Positions 11,901 through 21,858 of a stretch of 64,000 nucleotides of DNA are shown piece after piece. The notes under the pieces were generated by a model. It made no database searches and was not told the DNA's origin. It saw only the letters and a program-made list of their open reading frames with translations. Source of the stretch: Tenebrio molitor (Eukaryota; Arthropoda; Insecta; Coleoptera; Tenebrionidae). The translations under genes were made by a program, and so were the position numbers. The stretch covers positions 20,832,001 through 20,896,000 of the forward strand of contig NC_091051.1 of the NCBI RefSeq assembly GCF_963966145.1. The letters run 5' to 3'. Each line of letters starts with the position of its first letter. Within the stretch, counting starts at the first letter, position 1.

Positions 11901-13406
11901 TAAGTTGATTGATTGCATCGCAAGACCTAGCCGTTTACAGGTAGATTGTAAAATGAAATTTGACTGCGAACCGGCGTCTAGAAGAGCACGACACGGCTGC
12001 AGATTACCAAAACGATCTCGGACATTCACGATGACCGTTGACAACAGAACTTCGGATTGGGTTTTTCTTTGGTTGCAATTAATAACGGACGGTTGTGGCT
12101 CCGTGGTTACGCGTGTCGGAACGTACGGATGCAGCAACGTGTTATGTTTCTGGTGGCATAACTTGCAACTCGCTGATTTGCAGTCCTTGGCCTCATGTGA
12201 TGGGCGCAAGCAATTTTTGCAGAGTTTCATCCGTTTCACCTGTGACTCGCGATCCGCGATATGTAATCTTAGAAAGCCCGGGCAATTGTAGAGTGAATGC
12301 GACTTTTCGCAGAAATAACAAGAAAAATTGACCTTGTTGTCTTGCACGGCAAAACTTTTTGTAGAATTCTTGTTTCCTGCCTTCTGATCATTATCCCTTG
12401 TCGTTGGGACCGTTTTCGAAAGATTCTTGTTAATTTCGAGGGCTTCTAATAAATTACACCGTTGCGTCAAGTGAGTTATTAACTGCGCTTTCGATGGAGG
12501 TTCTGTTGTTTTGAGGGATTCTTCCCATTTGTGGCGTGATAAGGAATCTAACCGCGATGTGATTATGTGTATCAACAGCGGATCCCATGAAGTGGTGTTG
12601 ATGTCTAACGAATTTAGAGCATCAAGATTCGTGTTTACCGTGTTTACCAAAAGTCTCAGAGAACGCGCTGAATCTTTTGAAACTTGCGGAAGATTGAAGA
12701 GATTGTTGACGTGATGCTGAACGATCAGCCGTTTGTTCTCGAATTGACTCCTTAGTGACGATAAGGCGGTCTCGTAGTTTTCTGCCGAAATCGGTAGTGC
12801 TTGGATAACTTCGAGAGCCTCCCCACGTAAACAGTTGCGTCATTGATGGAGTTTTTCCAAATTTCGGTTCTGGTAACGCGGGTCATCATGCACTAAAGCG
12901 CGAAACGTGTTAAAAAATGGTAACCATTCCGTATAATGCCCCGAGAACGGTTTTATGTCGATCGGTGCCAATTGAAGTAGGCTACTAATTGGACCTCGAT
13001 TGGTCACATTACCCGTCGTATGTGATCTGCTTGTTGCCGCGATAGAACTGTTTGACTTGTTAACCGCGTCTTCGAGAGCCGCATAAAGATCGTAATACGA
13101 ATCTTCGAAGTTTTGCCTGTTGTTCTCGTGCTCTAACTCATTGACTTGATCGTCGATTGCCTCTATCTCTGTTTGCACGTTGTCAAACTGTACTTTAATA
13201 TTGGCGAAATCGCGAAGCCGAACTTGTATAGCGGAACTACTAGCATCGCCATTCCTCTCAAACCAATTTCTTACCCGACTTAATGAACTTACGATTCGTT
13301 CTCGCTTCGACAGTAACATGATTAACTGCGAATTTACTGAATTGTCCTGACCCTCAACATCGTCAAGATGAGGGTTCTCGTGGGTTTGCGAACGCGTGAG
13401 TACCAT
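8927..13406 (-). pseudogene. BEL/Pao gag-pol polyprotein, nonsense and deletion
   Basis: The start chosen is the ATG at 13406 (MVLTRSQTHENPH). A coiled, charged gag region leads into the DUF1759 region (IKPFSGHYTEWLPFFNTF). An in-frame TGA at 12840-12842 interrupts it; the same frame resumes as RNCLRGEALEVIQALP. Zinc knuckles follow (CYFCEKSHSLYNC, CKNCLRPSHEAKDC), then an A17-type protease motif ALLDAGSQSNF, RT with FSADICKMYRQI and the YVDD active site, and RNase H with HGFADASERAYGG. After CLSCVEL the integrase zinc-binding and DDE core are absent. At 9481 a different frame opens with the DUF5641 tail (GGLWESAVKSAKHHL) ending at 8927. The polyprotein would normally mature into gag, protease, RT and integrase; this copy cannot make a complete one. 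Confidence 0.93.
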
Positions 13407-13762
13407 GATGATTGAAGATTTTTGAAATTGACTCAAAAAACGTGTAACTGACGAGCTACCTAACAATAGAATTGACCTAACATGAAATGCAGACTCGTAG
13501 CCCAAATTGAGGATTGCCTCAAACGCGTATGGGAAAGTGAAAAATGAGGAAAATTGGAGCTCACTTGCCTTAATGTGTTGCGATGTTCTCGACTTCTGGT
13601 TCCTGAAGACGCTGAATTCCCTGGTGGTTGAATGCGTGGAGTCGCTGCTGTGTGCTTTTGCCCGTGAGTTCTGGACACGACCACTTTTCTTGATTGATTC
13701 ACTTGTTGGATTGACGATACACTACCGAATCCTGACTTGTTGGATTGACGATACGCTACCGA

Positions 13763-13780
13763 ATCCGGTTCGAAGGACCA
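13763..13780 (-). other. tRNA primer-binding site, probably tRNA-Tyr
   Basis: One base inside the 5' LTR the minus strand reads TGGTCCTTCGAACCGGAT. This is complementary to a tRNA 3' end ATCCGGTTCGAAGGACCA, which matches the insect tRNA-Tyr acceptor and T-arm end as I recall it, with one mismatch. It primes minus-strand DNA synthesis. The tRNA identity is from memory and not checked. Confidence 0.7.
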
Positions 13781-13781
13781 A

Positions 13782-14054
13782 TGTTTTGTCACCGATGAGG
13801 ATTTTCACCGGCGAATGTACTTTTTTTGAGTCGGGAAATTGAAACTCGCTTTGCGCTGGTATTTGTTTATTTTCTGAACTACCGTCTGATCTGACTGAGT
13901 GCTGGGCTCGTAGTTACTCTCTCAACCTACCCTCTGGACCCAGGTAAAGTACGCGCAGGTACCTTTCCCTGCTCCGGGTAGGGTGAGAGAACGCTTTCAC
14001 TTTTTTCCTAATTCATAATGGTAAAACATAATTGTTTAATCGGAAGACTAAACA
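13782..14054 (-). repeat. 5' LTR of the BEL/Pao element
   Basis: Identical by eye to 8440-8712. It carries the promoter for the minus-strand transcript and directly precedes the primer-binding site. The flank ACATA at 14055-14059 repeats the one at 8435-8439. Confidence 0.93.
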
Positions 14055-14059
14055 ACATA

Positions 14060-14584
14060 CATTAAATACAATTTAACTATTTCGGCCACAAAGAAGATGC
14101 ACTTACTTTCTCAGACTAAAAACGTTAGTTCATAAATAAAATAATACAACCATTTAAACTAAATCTAAAAAATAGGCCAGCCAGCATAACCTCTTCCGTA
14201 ATTTTCTTCACATTATTTTCTGCTTTTCATTTACAAAAATAGCTGAATTGTTTTTGATACCTCTCACCAGGTATCGCGACAAAAGCGCGCGACAAAAGAG
14301 CGTGCGACATAAGAGCGCGGCGACATAAGAGCTCGGCGACAAAAGAGCGTGACCACAAAAGAAGGTAAATACAGGTTATTCTAAATGATTGTAGTCGAAA
14401 TAGACCATGCCCACGTTATTACAATTTTGTCGCTGTCGCTGTCATTTTTTAGGTGAACAGTGCGGTGATGAGAGTTTTATTTATTTTTGTTAAATTAACG
14501 ATTGAATCCAGTTATATTGAGTTGTATTGCACTCAATTTAAAAGGTAACGACAACGGTTGCGCCAATATTTCCATCTCACTTAA
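14060..14584. other. Non-coding, with a 16-bp minisatellite
   Basis: Bases 14276-14362 hold about five degenerate copies of a 15-16-bp unit, GCGACAAAAGAGCG with variants GCGACATAAGAGCG. No gene is visible in the rest. Such GC-rich short-unit blocks often lie at the ends of DNA transposons, but no partner end was found. Confidence 0.6.
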
Positions 14585-14833
14585 TTTGGAATCCCATTCC
14601 CAAAACAATTCGCTGCGGATGTATTTTCCGAACTTAAAGTACAGTTACAACAACGTTTTTCGGATCTAGATGCAAGAGCAAAAGACATTTCCATATTTCA
14701 AAATCCATTTGACTGTACAATTGAGGAGCTTCCGTCAGACTTTCAACTGGAAGTGGTTGATCTGCAAAATGATGATAAGCTAAAAATGATGTAAAAAGAA
14801 ATGGATCTAACGCAATTCTATAAAGGGTTGTAA
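14585..14833 (+). pseudogene. hAT-type transposase C-terminal fragment
   Basis: The frame reads FAADVFSELKVQLQQRFSDL, then FQNPFDCTIEELPSDFQLEV, VDLQNDDKLKMM, a TAA stop (14792-14794), and KEMDLTQFYKGL in the same frame. The succession 'RF.DL ... F.NPF ... E..DLQ.DD.LK ... FY..L' is what I know from the C-terminal region of hAT-derived proteins of the GTF2IRD2/ZBED kind. The N-terminal zinc finger and most of the RNase-H-like fold are missing. It lies just outside a foldback-like array and may be its flank. Confidence 0.5.
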
Positions 14834-14849
14834 TAAACTGGACAGTATT

Positions 14850-15125
14850 TAATTCATTATGTACAGTATCAAATTACAAACAGTCAGTAATATATTGTAA
14901 AAGACTCAGTAAATTTATAAAATTTAATAAGTAAAAATGGGATTTTGTAGCAGTAAAAGAACTATTTGGCCAGTATTTCTATGTTCACTATTGTGACTAT
15001 AATGGGCAGTAAAAATTAATAAAATGTCAGTATGAATTGGCTGGTAATAAATCTGCAAATCTACAGTATGCATTAGTCGGTAATAAATTTGAAAATGTGC
15101 AATACATAAATAGTATTATTTGCAG
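14850..15125 (-). repeat. Degenerate ~20-bp tandem array, left arm
   Basis: Repeated GTCAGTA/CTGGTAATAAA units, for example TCGGTAATAAATTTG near 15080-15096. They are more diverged than in the right array and lie in the opposite orientation. Confidence 0.55.
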
Positions 15126-15259
15126 TGCCTGGCCGACCAAGGCGAGCGCCTGTGTCCGAAATCAACGAAGCGCTTTTTTGATAAATGAGTGAACCACTTC
15201 GCTGCCCTTTGGAGAAATTTACAAAAAAGGAAAATCGTCTTACATAATTAGTAGTTTAT

Positions 15260-15530
15260 TTAACGAGTTCGTGTGTAAATTGGGCTTTTTTTGGGTTTCA
15301 CGCGAGTGAAACGAGCGTTTTAAAGGCCCACTAGTGCCAAAAAAGCCCAATTTACATACGAACGAGGTAAATACAACGTTTTTTCTTCTACGAGCCCCTT
15401 AAAAGCTCCAAATCGCTTAAAATCTTTAAAATTAGCTTGACGTTTCGTTTTGACAAGTTGTGACATTTATGAAAATCCATCACACGGCAAAAAATTCCCA
15501 AATTCTGACAGTGTCGAACAAAAATAATTA
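15260..15530 (+). repeat. Dispersed repeat; partner at 3238-3540
   Basis: Matches 3238-3540 in reverse orientation from TTCGTGTGTAAATTGGGC to GACAGTGTCGAACAAAAA. It contains the same GGGC...GCCC palindrome. No gene. Confidence 0.7.
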
Positions 15531-15541
15531 TTTATTAGGTA

Positions 15542-16447
15542 CTATCGGTGAACGTTAAAAGTTGGGACATCCAAAATTTGCCCATTGTGTATCAGCCTTT
15601 TGAATTGTCACTCAAAATAAAATTTGTCAGTTTTTAGAACTAACTCTCTGAACCTAAAAGATGCTAGATAAATTGTGTGCTGTATAAAAGCTTTGTAAAT
15701 TAGACAACATCAAAGAACTGAACTTTACCTTGATGTTTCTGACAGTATGTTATTAGTATCTTATAATTTTTATTTTTTAGTAACACGATATTGTTTCTTT
15801 TTGTCATGAAAAACAACTCATAACTCCCTTGGGGTATTTCAAATTTTTTCGCTCTGCACATTGTTTGCAACAAACTCACGAGAACAAAACTATAGCAACC
15901 ATATATTCACGCAATCTTCCCTGGAAAATATTTTTAAGAAAGTTTTAACTTTTAAGTAGACACTAAAAAATAAAATATTTGATGCACCACGGGAGATATT
16001 CATGTTTTTCCCCTCGGTTGACTTATAAACCTCGGGCCAAAGGCCCTCGTTGTATAACCACGTCAACCTCAGGGAAAAATCATGTTCATATCTCCCTTAA
16101 TGCATAAATATCTATTATAACCTTATTTGAAAAAATCCAAATTTACCTAATGTATTGTGATTTTTGACTTTATACGGGGTCATTATAAATGATTGTCTCA
16201 TCGCAGTAGGGGTTGGTGACGTAGTTGAATGTGCCGCAAGCTTTATAACATGAGTGAGACTAGCATCGCCGATAGGTAGCGCTGCTGGCGGTAGCGTAAA
16301 TTTGTCTACTAGTTTGTCTAACGTTGCGAAGCTAGCGGCACATCTCAAATTTGTGTGGATTTTCAACGCCAACTGCGATGGGACAATCATTTATAATGAC
16401 CCTGTACAATTGTCATGTTTGTCCCAGTTTTTTATGTCCACCGATAG
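15542..16447. mobile_element. TA-site TIR element, CTATCGG ends
   Basis: Ends CTATCGGTGAACG and CCACCGATAG, TA at 15540-15541 and 16448-16449. The TIRs are about 35 bp and imperfect. It carries a second TA-site MITE inside (16175-16404). No transposase frame was found. Confidence 0.7.
16175..16404. mobile_element. TA-site MITE nested in 15542-16447
   Basis: Inverted ends of about 35 bp share GGGTCATTATAAATGATTGT and a CATCGCAGT block; TA at 16173-16174 and 16405-16406. Inner arms also pair (GTGCCGC). Non-coding, 230 bp. Confidence 0.78.
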
Positions 16448-16516
16448 TACCTACTAATTTAACTAATTTGTTGCTTGCTACTTTTCTCGCGTTTTCACGC
16501 TTGTCGGTTATTGCTA

Positions 16517-16877
16517 CTCTCGTGTCAAAAATAAATTACTCCCTAGGATTTAGGGATATTCGTTACTAGGTTGCCATAAATTTGGTTAGATTGGAGGCTA
16601 TGTGGTTTTTGGTGACAAACAAAAGATATCCCAAAAATGTAAGGCAGCAAATTAATTGTAACAGTTGCAAATGACTAATTTCTCGCTAAGTGATTTTTCG
16701 TTTCACAATCAATTTTGGTTACTGGCGGCATATTTATTTGGACTTAATCTCTCAATTCAAAGTAACCAACCTTAGGCATCAAAATTACTTTTGAAAATTC
16801 TAGTTACACACAACATGAAAAACGTTATTTCCCTAAAAGTTCGAATTCTAGGGAGTAACTTATTTTTGACACGAGAG
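16517..16877. mobile_element. TA-site MITE, CTCTCGTGTC ends
   Basis: Ends CTCTCGTGTCAAAAATAAAT and its inverse, with TA at 16515-16516 and 16878-16879; TIRs about 32 bp reaching ACTCCCTAG. 361 bp, non-coding. Confidence 0.78.
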
Positions 16878-17239
16878 TATGTGTGTGTCTCGGTTTTGAT
16901 ATTTATAACATTAGTAAAAATTAAAATAAAATAACAAACAGGCTGTTTAAAAATCTGAACTGAGTTGAAAGTACCCAACATGTAATTATAAAATGGGTCT
17001 CACGATCTGACACTGATAGGTTTATTAAGGTCTTAAACTGGCACGTCATCGGTGATGTACAAGAGAGTCATAAATTTAAATCGCGGTCTAGTTTTTTTAA
17101 CTTTAACTCTTTTATCGAAATTCATTTGGCAAAATAGGTTCTATAAATCCATTTAATATTTGGACTTAAGTTGTGTTTTATTATTGTTTCCTTTATATTT
17201 TTCTTTATATGTTTTTTTTTGTTTTATATGTTTTTGTAT

Positions 17240-17640
17240 TTATTATTTTACCGACGATTTATTAATTTGTACTGGCCGATTATGCATTTTATTGACAGTT
17301 GATTATCTTACTAACCGTTTATTACCAGTATTTTCAACAACCATGTATTAATTGAACAGACTGTTTTTTTTTTAATCTTACTGGCCGTTTATTATTTTCA
17401 CCGACAATTTATTATTATACTGACAATTTTTTAATTTACTGACTGTTTATTATTTTCACGCGACCATTTATTATCTTACTGACCGTTTATTATTTTCCCC
17501 GACCATTTATTATTATACTGACAATTTTTTAATTTACTGACTGTTTATTATTTTCACCGTCCATTTATTATCATACTGACCATTTGAAATAAAATAATTG
17601 TAAAGTGTACTGTCCGTAAAAGTTAAATACTGATCATTTA
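17240..17640 (+). repeat. Degenerate ~20-bp tandem array, right arm
   Basis: About 18 units of ACTGACCGTTTATTATTTTC with variants (CCGACAATTTATTA, CTGACTGTTTATTA). Two neighbouring sub-blocks repeat a higher-order pattern. Not a CRISPR: there are no unique spacers. Confidence 0.75.
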
Positions 17641-18021
17641 ATTTGTACCGATTCTATAAATATCTTCCGGAAGACAAATACGGTCAATTAAAATCATATG
17701 CACGAGGGTTTATATCTGTATTTGGGAGTATGTACATACTTACCAATGTGAAAGAACATTTTTCGAAAATGAAGTATGTAAAATCGCAATACAAATCATT
17801 ATTAACAGTTAACAGATGACCATTTGCAAACGACTTTAATGATAGGAAATACCAACTTCGAACTCTAGTATGGTCAAATATTATCTCAGAAGAAAAAACA
17901 ATTACATTCATCGCATTAGCTGTGGCATTAGTTTAAAATTTAGTCTTTCTATAATAATTTTGTTATGAATAAAAGGAATTATTTTGTTCGTTTTTTTGTC
18001 AGCAAAATACGTATAAATATA
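17641..18021. other. No gene seen
   Basis: Flank of the right tandem array. A minus-strand open frame of 75 codons has no recognisable motif. Confidence 0.5.
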
Positions 18022-18184
18022 CAGGGTCTATCAGAACTGGCGGACCAAAATAATACGGTGAATTCATCATCTTCTGGGAATAATAGTAAAAATGTTCAAA
18101 AAAATCTATCTTAAATAGTGATTAGGAAAGAAACAATTTAAACTGACCAATCCTGTTGTTGTTGTTAAGTTACCTATAAATTAG
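18022..18184 (+). mobile_element. Left half of a TA-site MITE (CAGGGTCTATCAG family)
   Basis: Starts CAGGGTCTATCAGAACTGGC after TA (18020-18021) and follows the left part of the full element 41276-41926 as far as CTATAAATTAGT. The right half is missing. Confidence 0.75.
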
Positions 18185-18421
18185 TCATTAGTTGTAAAAC
18201 ACTCTTTACATATAACCTATTTTTCACAATTGTTGTCACTTTGACACAATCCAACAAATCGTGTTTCATAGAGTACGTTTACACGGGCCGCTAACGCCGG
18301 TGTTGTTAACACCGGTGTTAATTGACGTGTAAATGGGATTCAACGCCGGTTTTACTAAAACCGGTTTACTAACGCTACACCACTTTACCAACAGGCGTGA
18401 CGTTACTAAGCGGGTGTAAAA
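18185..18421. other. Palindromic CACCGGTGTT stretch, no gene
   Basis: Bases 18290-18370 are rich in short palindromes (AACGCCGGTGTT, AACACCGGTG, AAAACCGG). This may be a degraded transposon end. No coding sequence. Confidence 0.4.
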
Positions 18422-19515
18422 TGTAATATCTATTCACTTTGATTGTGACCACAACGAAAAACATAGTAGGCGCTGTTTAGCTGTGTGCTGCATACGTTTT
18501 ACACCAAATATTTGTTTGGTGTGAACATGATGTGAAAATGTCAGAATTGTCAAAACTTGACCATGGTAATAAAGCAATGATTTTAATGTATTTGTCAATA
18601 TTAATAACGGAAATCAATATTTGAAGTAGGAGAAACTAAAAACGTCTGTCTGATTCTGTGATCACGTCTGTTGAACAGTGGGGTTATACGGGTTATATCC
18701 AGGTACAGATTATTTAACGTAAAAACTTCGAAATCACCTCATGCAATTCTCGATATTAATGAAGAACGAAGGAAATGGTCATTTGGCAGTAAGACAAACG
18801 CGAAAAATGCCTGAGATTAATAAAGGTAATTAGCATTGATTAATACAAATATTTTCAGATAAAAACTAATCAGACAGAAAGTTAAAAAAAAGATTTACAG
18901 GGGATGAAAAGGCAGAGGTATCAAACTACAACAGGTAATCCTGCAGATACGGGATCTCAGATGTAAACAGCGAGAATGTATTTAGCACATAGCCTAAGCA
19001 CGCTCCGCCACTAACTGTTTAAGTGCGGATTTTAAATATTAAAATTAAAACGCCGACTACACCTGACCTGACCTAACCTGAAAAATGATGTGACAGCGTC
19101 CTTAACACTTACTAGCCGAAATGTACAACAAAAAAGCACAAATAGAGTTAACTTTATTGGTGATGTTCGTCTTTGTGAGTTGTTTTCCTGTTGGCTTCAA
19201 TAAATGTCTCGAAACAAGTCAATATTAACCGTTTGGTCCCAACTTTGAGAAGACGACGTGGCATTTGCCTTTTGAATTCTAAAATTTTGTACCAAAACTC
19301 AATTTTATAGATATGCGCACAGTGTACGTCGAAAAACGTTTGCGCAAGTCGTTCTCCGTTCTGTCTTCTGTGAGCGTGATGTTTCTGTCAAAATGGCGCC
19401 TCCGAGAGTTGCCAACTGCGACTGGATTTAGTGTTATCTAAAATTCCCTATCAATAACCTAGCAACTGAAAAGTTACTAGGGAGTGGTCACAATCAAAAT
19501 GAATAGATTATACTA
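18422..19515. mobile_element. Candidate TIR element, about 1.1 kb
   Basis: ATCTATTCACTTTGATTGTG at 18428-18447 is repeated inverted at about 19484-19509 (CACAATCAAAATGAATAGAT), about 27 bp in all. The interior shows no transposase. The exact ends and target duplication are unclear. Confidence 0.5.
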
Positions 19516-19599
19516 TCGAATTCATGAAAAACTAGGACAGCAAAACGTCGTAGTTATGTCAACTTTTCAAAAATATTGTAGTGTAACGTTTCTACGAAC

Positions 19600-20060
19600 T
19601 TTATTTTAACTGGTTACTATGTTACTATACTTGGGCCGTCCAACAGCTGGAGTAATAAACTGGCGTGATCTTCACGTGATTTTCGGGGGATGGTTTCCTA
19701 TTGGGTAAAAGGCGCGCGTTAAAAATATGGTGCAGCTCAATGCACGCAGCTGAAATTTTCAAGCTTCCACGGTCTCGTTGCAAAGCGCCTTGCTGTCTCG
19801 TATGCTTCGTGCTCTTGTGTTTTCGGTGCTTGATTTAAATTTAGTGATTACATAAGTCAGTCTTTTTCAAGACTTTGTTTACAATTCAATAGGAAGTGGC
19901 ACAAAACTCAAATTTAGGGAAGCTGTGTAAATCAGGCTTTTCATGACGTCGCTACGAACTATCACGTGAACATTTCGTGACCACTCCAGGAGCGCGTTCA
20001 TAAAATATGGGCGAAGGTAGAGTGTGGGGAATGTCACGTCACTGCAGTGTCACTCCAGAA
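19600..20060 (+). repeat. Harbinger-like 5' repeat with an inserted MITE
   Basis: Bases 19628-19646 and 19989-20015 correspond, in reverse, to one uninterrupted stretch at 42745-42795 (GGGCCGTCCAACAGC joined to AGGAGCGCGTTCATAAA). Sequence 19647-19988 is therefore an insertion of about 340 bp. Its imperfect inverted ends share TTCACGTGAT. The repeat probably forms the 5' end of the Harbinger element whose gene starts at 20179. Confidence 0.5.
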
Positions 20061-20178
20061 TTATGAACGGAATTGGGTGGACGCGCGTTTTTTGTTTTTA
20101 TAAATGTCAATATTGTCAATCACACTAAATTGTCATTGTTTTTAACGACCTACTTAAATTAAGATCAACAGATTTAAA

Positions 20179-20992
20179 ATGCAGTTTGAGGAAAGAAAAA
20201 GGAGGTTAATTATTTCTGAGGCAATTTGTTCTGCAAAAAAACTTTTTTCTGCTGTAAATTTGTTGCCACCGGATTTAATACAAGAAGGGGAAGAAGAGGA
20301 TATAAGTGGTTGCAAAAGAAACAAACCTTTAAGAATTGTCGGCTATGTTGAACGGATTGTGCCAGTGTTAAGAAATAGACAATTTCAAATGCATTTCCGG
20401 GTCAGCCGTTCCATTTTTGAAAAAATGGTCCCCATTATTGAAAACATTATTAAAAAGAGACAGCAGTTGGACGACCCCGAATAGACATCCAGAAACAATT
20501 ACTATGTATATTGTGGCTTCTGGCAACTCCAGATTCGTTTCGGTACATTTTCCTCTTAACTAATTAAGAGCTACACTTTATTAGATTTGCAGCAATTAAA
20601 TAAATATAATAAACCATTTTTTTTTTAGATCTGTTGGCGAAAGGTTTGACATGGGAAAATCTAGTATTTCAAAAGCATTTTTCAGAAGTATAAATGCCCT
20701 GAATAAGTTTGCCGCGAAAGTAATTAAGTGGCCTTCTGATGCTGAAATCAGAATAATTAAGGAAAAATTTTATAACTGTGCTGGAGTAGATAATGTCATT
20801 GGAGCCATTGATGGAACTTTTGTTCCCATCAAAACCCCAAAATGTGATCCAGAGGTTTATGTTACACGCAAATGTAACCATACAATAACATTACAAGCAG
20901 TATGTGATCCTAAACTAAAATTTACCGATTGTTTTGTGGGCTACCCTGGCTCTGTAAGTGATACAAGAATTTTTAGAAATTCGTATTTATAA
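20179..20992 (+). pseudogene. PIF/Harbinger (HARBI1-like) transposase, one intron, 3'-truncated
   Basis: DDE transposase of the PIF/Harbinger superfamily. Exon 1 starts at an ATG (MQFEERKRRL) and includes RNRQFQMHFRVSRSIFEKM, typical of the HARBI1 N-terminus. One base is missing in an A run near 20451-20458; beyond it the frame reads GRPRIDIQKQLLCILWLLA and TPDSF. A GT-AG intron at 20543-20628 (86 bp) joins in phase to RSVGERFDMGKSS. Exon 2 has VIGAIDGTFVPIK with the first catalytic Asp and GYPGSVSDTRIFRNS with the second. The third acid and the C-terminus are absent; a stop follows at 20990. Harbinger elements usually also encode a Myb-like partner. None is adjacent, but a Myb/SANT gene lies at 34201-35518. 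Confidence 0.82.
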
Positions 20993-21394
20993 AATTAGTA
21001 GAATTTTTGGTCCAAATTATACAGGAAATCTTGCCATATCTTCCACATAAAAAAGTCGATTATATTTTGAACAAAATTTTAATTTCATACCTTTATATCA
21101 ACCCCATTTTTCGATGTAAAATTCATAATTACTCTGTTTGCAGTATAATAATAGGTAAATTAGTATCTCCGGTACTAAGTAATTATTGTAATTCGAAGAC
21201 ACAATTTTTTAAAAAGACAAACATTCTTAGCAAAAAAAGAAAACTTATGAAATTAAATTAATTAAGAAAATAATTTAGAATTACATAATCATGATTGTAT
21301 CCCATCTCCACCCGGCGGCACGGCAATTTTGCCGGAGTACATACACTATTACGGATAATACTATCAAGTAATAGTGCAGTGCTTATCAACATAA
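20993..21394. other. No gene seen; short GC-rich stem-loop
   Basis: Around 21315-21340 CCGGCGGCACGGC and GCCGGAG can pair across AATTTT. No coding motif. This is the boundary between the truncated Harbinger gene and the LINE fragment. Confidence 0.4.
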
Positions 21395-21858
21395 TTACCG
21401 GCGTCTCGCCTCCACATTTTGACTTTTTTGTGTTTTATGTTCTGTGTCAATGTTAAGGAATTTCCTCACGATGTGACATGAGTATAATAATATACCTTTT
21501 TGAATTTCAACCACCAATGTGTTCTCTAAGTCCAACATTTTTAAATTTTTAAAAAGAGATTGCGGTACTATTCCTGTTGCTGAAATTATAAATGGTAAAA
21601 TCGAAATTTTTTCTAAACACCAAAGATTTCTCATAGCAACGGAGAGTTCTAAATATTTATTAATTTTTGTATTAAATGTCTGTGTTATATTGTGTGAATT
21701 TGGAACAGCTATATCTAAAAGATATGCTTGCTTTTGTTGTTCATTTAAAATAATAATGTCTGGTCTGTTATGCTGAATGTGAATGTCAGTTAAAACTGTC
21801 CGATCAAAATATAATTTGTAATTGTCATTTTCTAAACAACTTTCTGGTTTATAAATTT
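21395..21858 (-). pseudogene. Non-LTR retrotransposon C-terminus with RLE-type motif
   Basis: The minus-strand frame reads KPESCLENDNYKLYFDRT, HNRPDIIILNEQQKQAYLLD, then IAVPNSHNITQTFNTKI, KYLELSVAMRNLW, and ILPFIISATGIVPQSL ... VEIQKGILLYSCHIVRKFL. The series 'NRPDI ... LIDIAVP ... KI.KY ... IP..I.A.G ... LQK ... RK.L' is the C-terminal nuclease-like region seen in many arthropod non-LTR elements with a restriction-like (PD-D/E-x-K) endonuclease. The RT part is missing and the element is unrelated in detail to the two copies at 23.4 and 35.8 kb. Clade not resolved. Confidence 0.65.

Larger units (their letters stand above)
8440..14054 (-). mobile_element. BEL/Pao LTR retrotransposon, complete ends, defective
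   Basis: A 5615-bp element with a 273-bp LTR at each end and a perfect 5-bp target duplication, ACATA, at 8435-8439 and 14055-14059. The two LTRs look identical base for base by eye, so insertion is very recent. The order on the minus strand is 5' LTR, tRNA primer site, gag-protease-RT-RNase H, integrase tail, 3' LTR, which is the BEL/Pao order. The integrase core is missing, and the length is about 1 kb short of a typical element. Confidence 0.95.
14835..17640. mobile_element. Foldback-like element with inverted tandem arrays
   Basis: Two arrays of a degenerate unit of about 20 bp (GTCAGTAA plus AATAAA-rich spacer) lie in opposite orientation at about 14850-15125 and 17240-17640. Drosophila FB elements have long inverted termini built of short tandem units, so this is a foldback-like architecture. 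The interior is filled with other repeats (15260-15530, 15542-16447, 16517-16877). Exact ends and target duplication could not be fixed, and both arrays could instead be separate satellites. Confidence 0.45.

Noticed and set aside
9514..12291. Plus-strand frames across the BEL element
   Set aside because: They are antisense to the polyprotein and have no domain signature.
17240..17640. Regular short repeats that could suggest a CRISPR array
   Set aside because: Units are degenerate and contiguous without unique spacers, in an insect-like genome.
19060..19080. Telomere-like CCTGACCTGACCTAACC
   Set aside because: Only three imperfect units; insect TTAGG arrays are long and regular.
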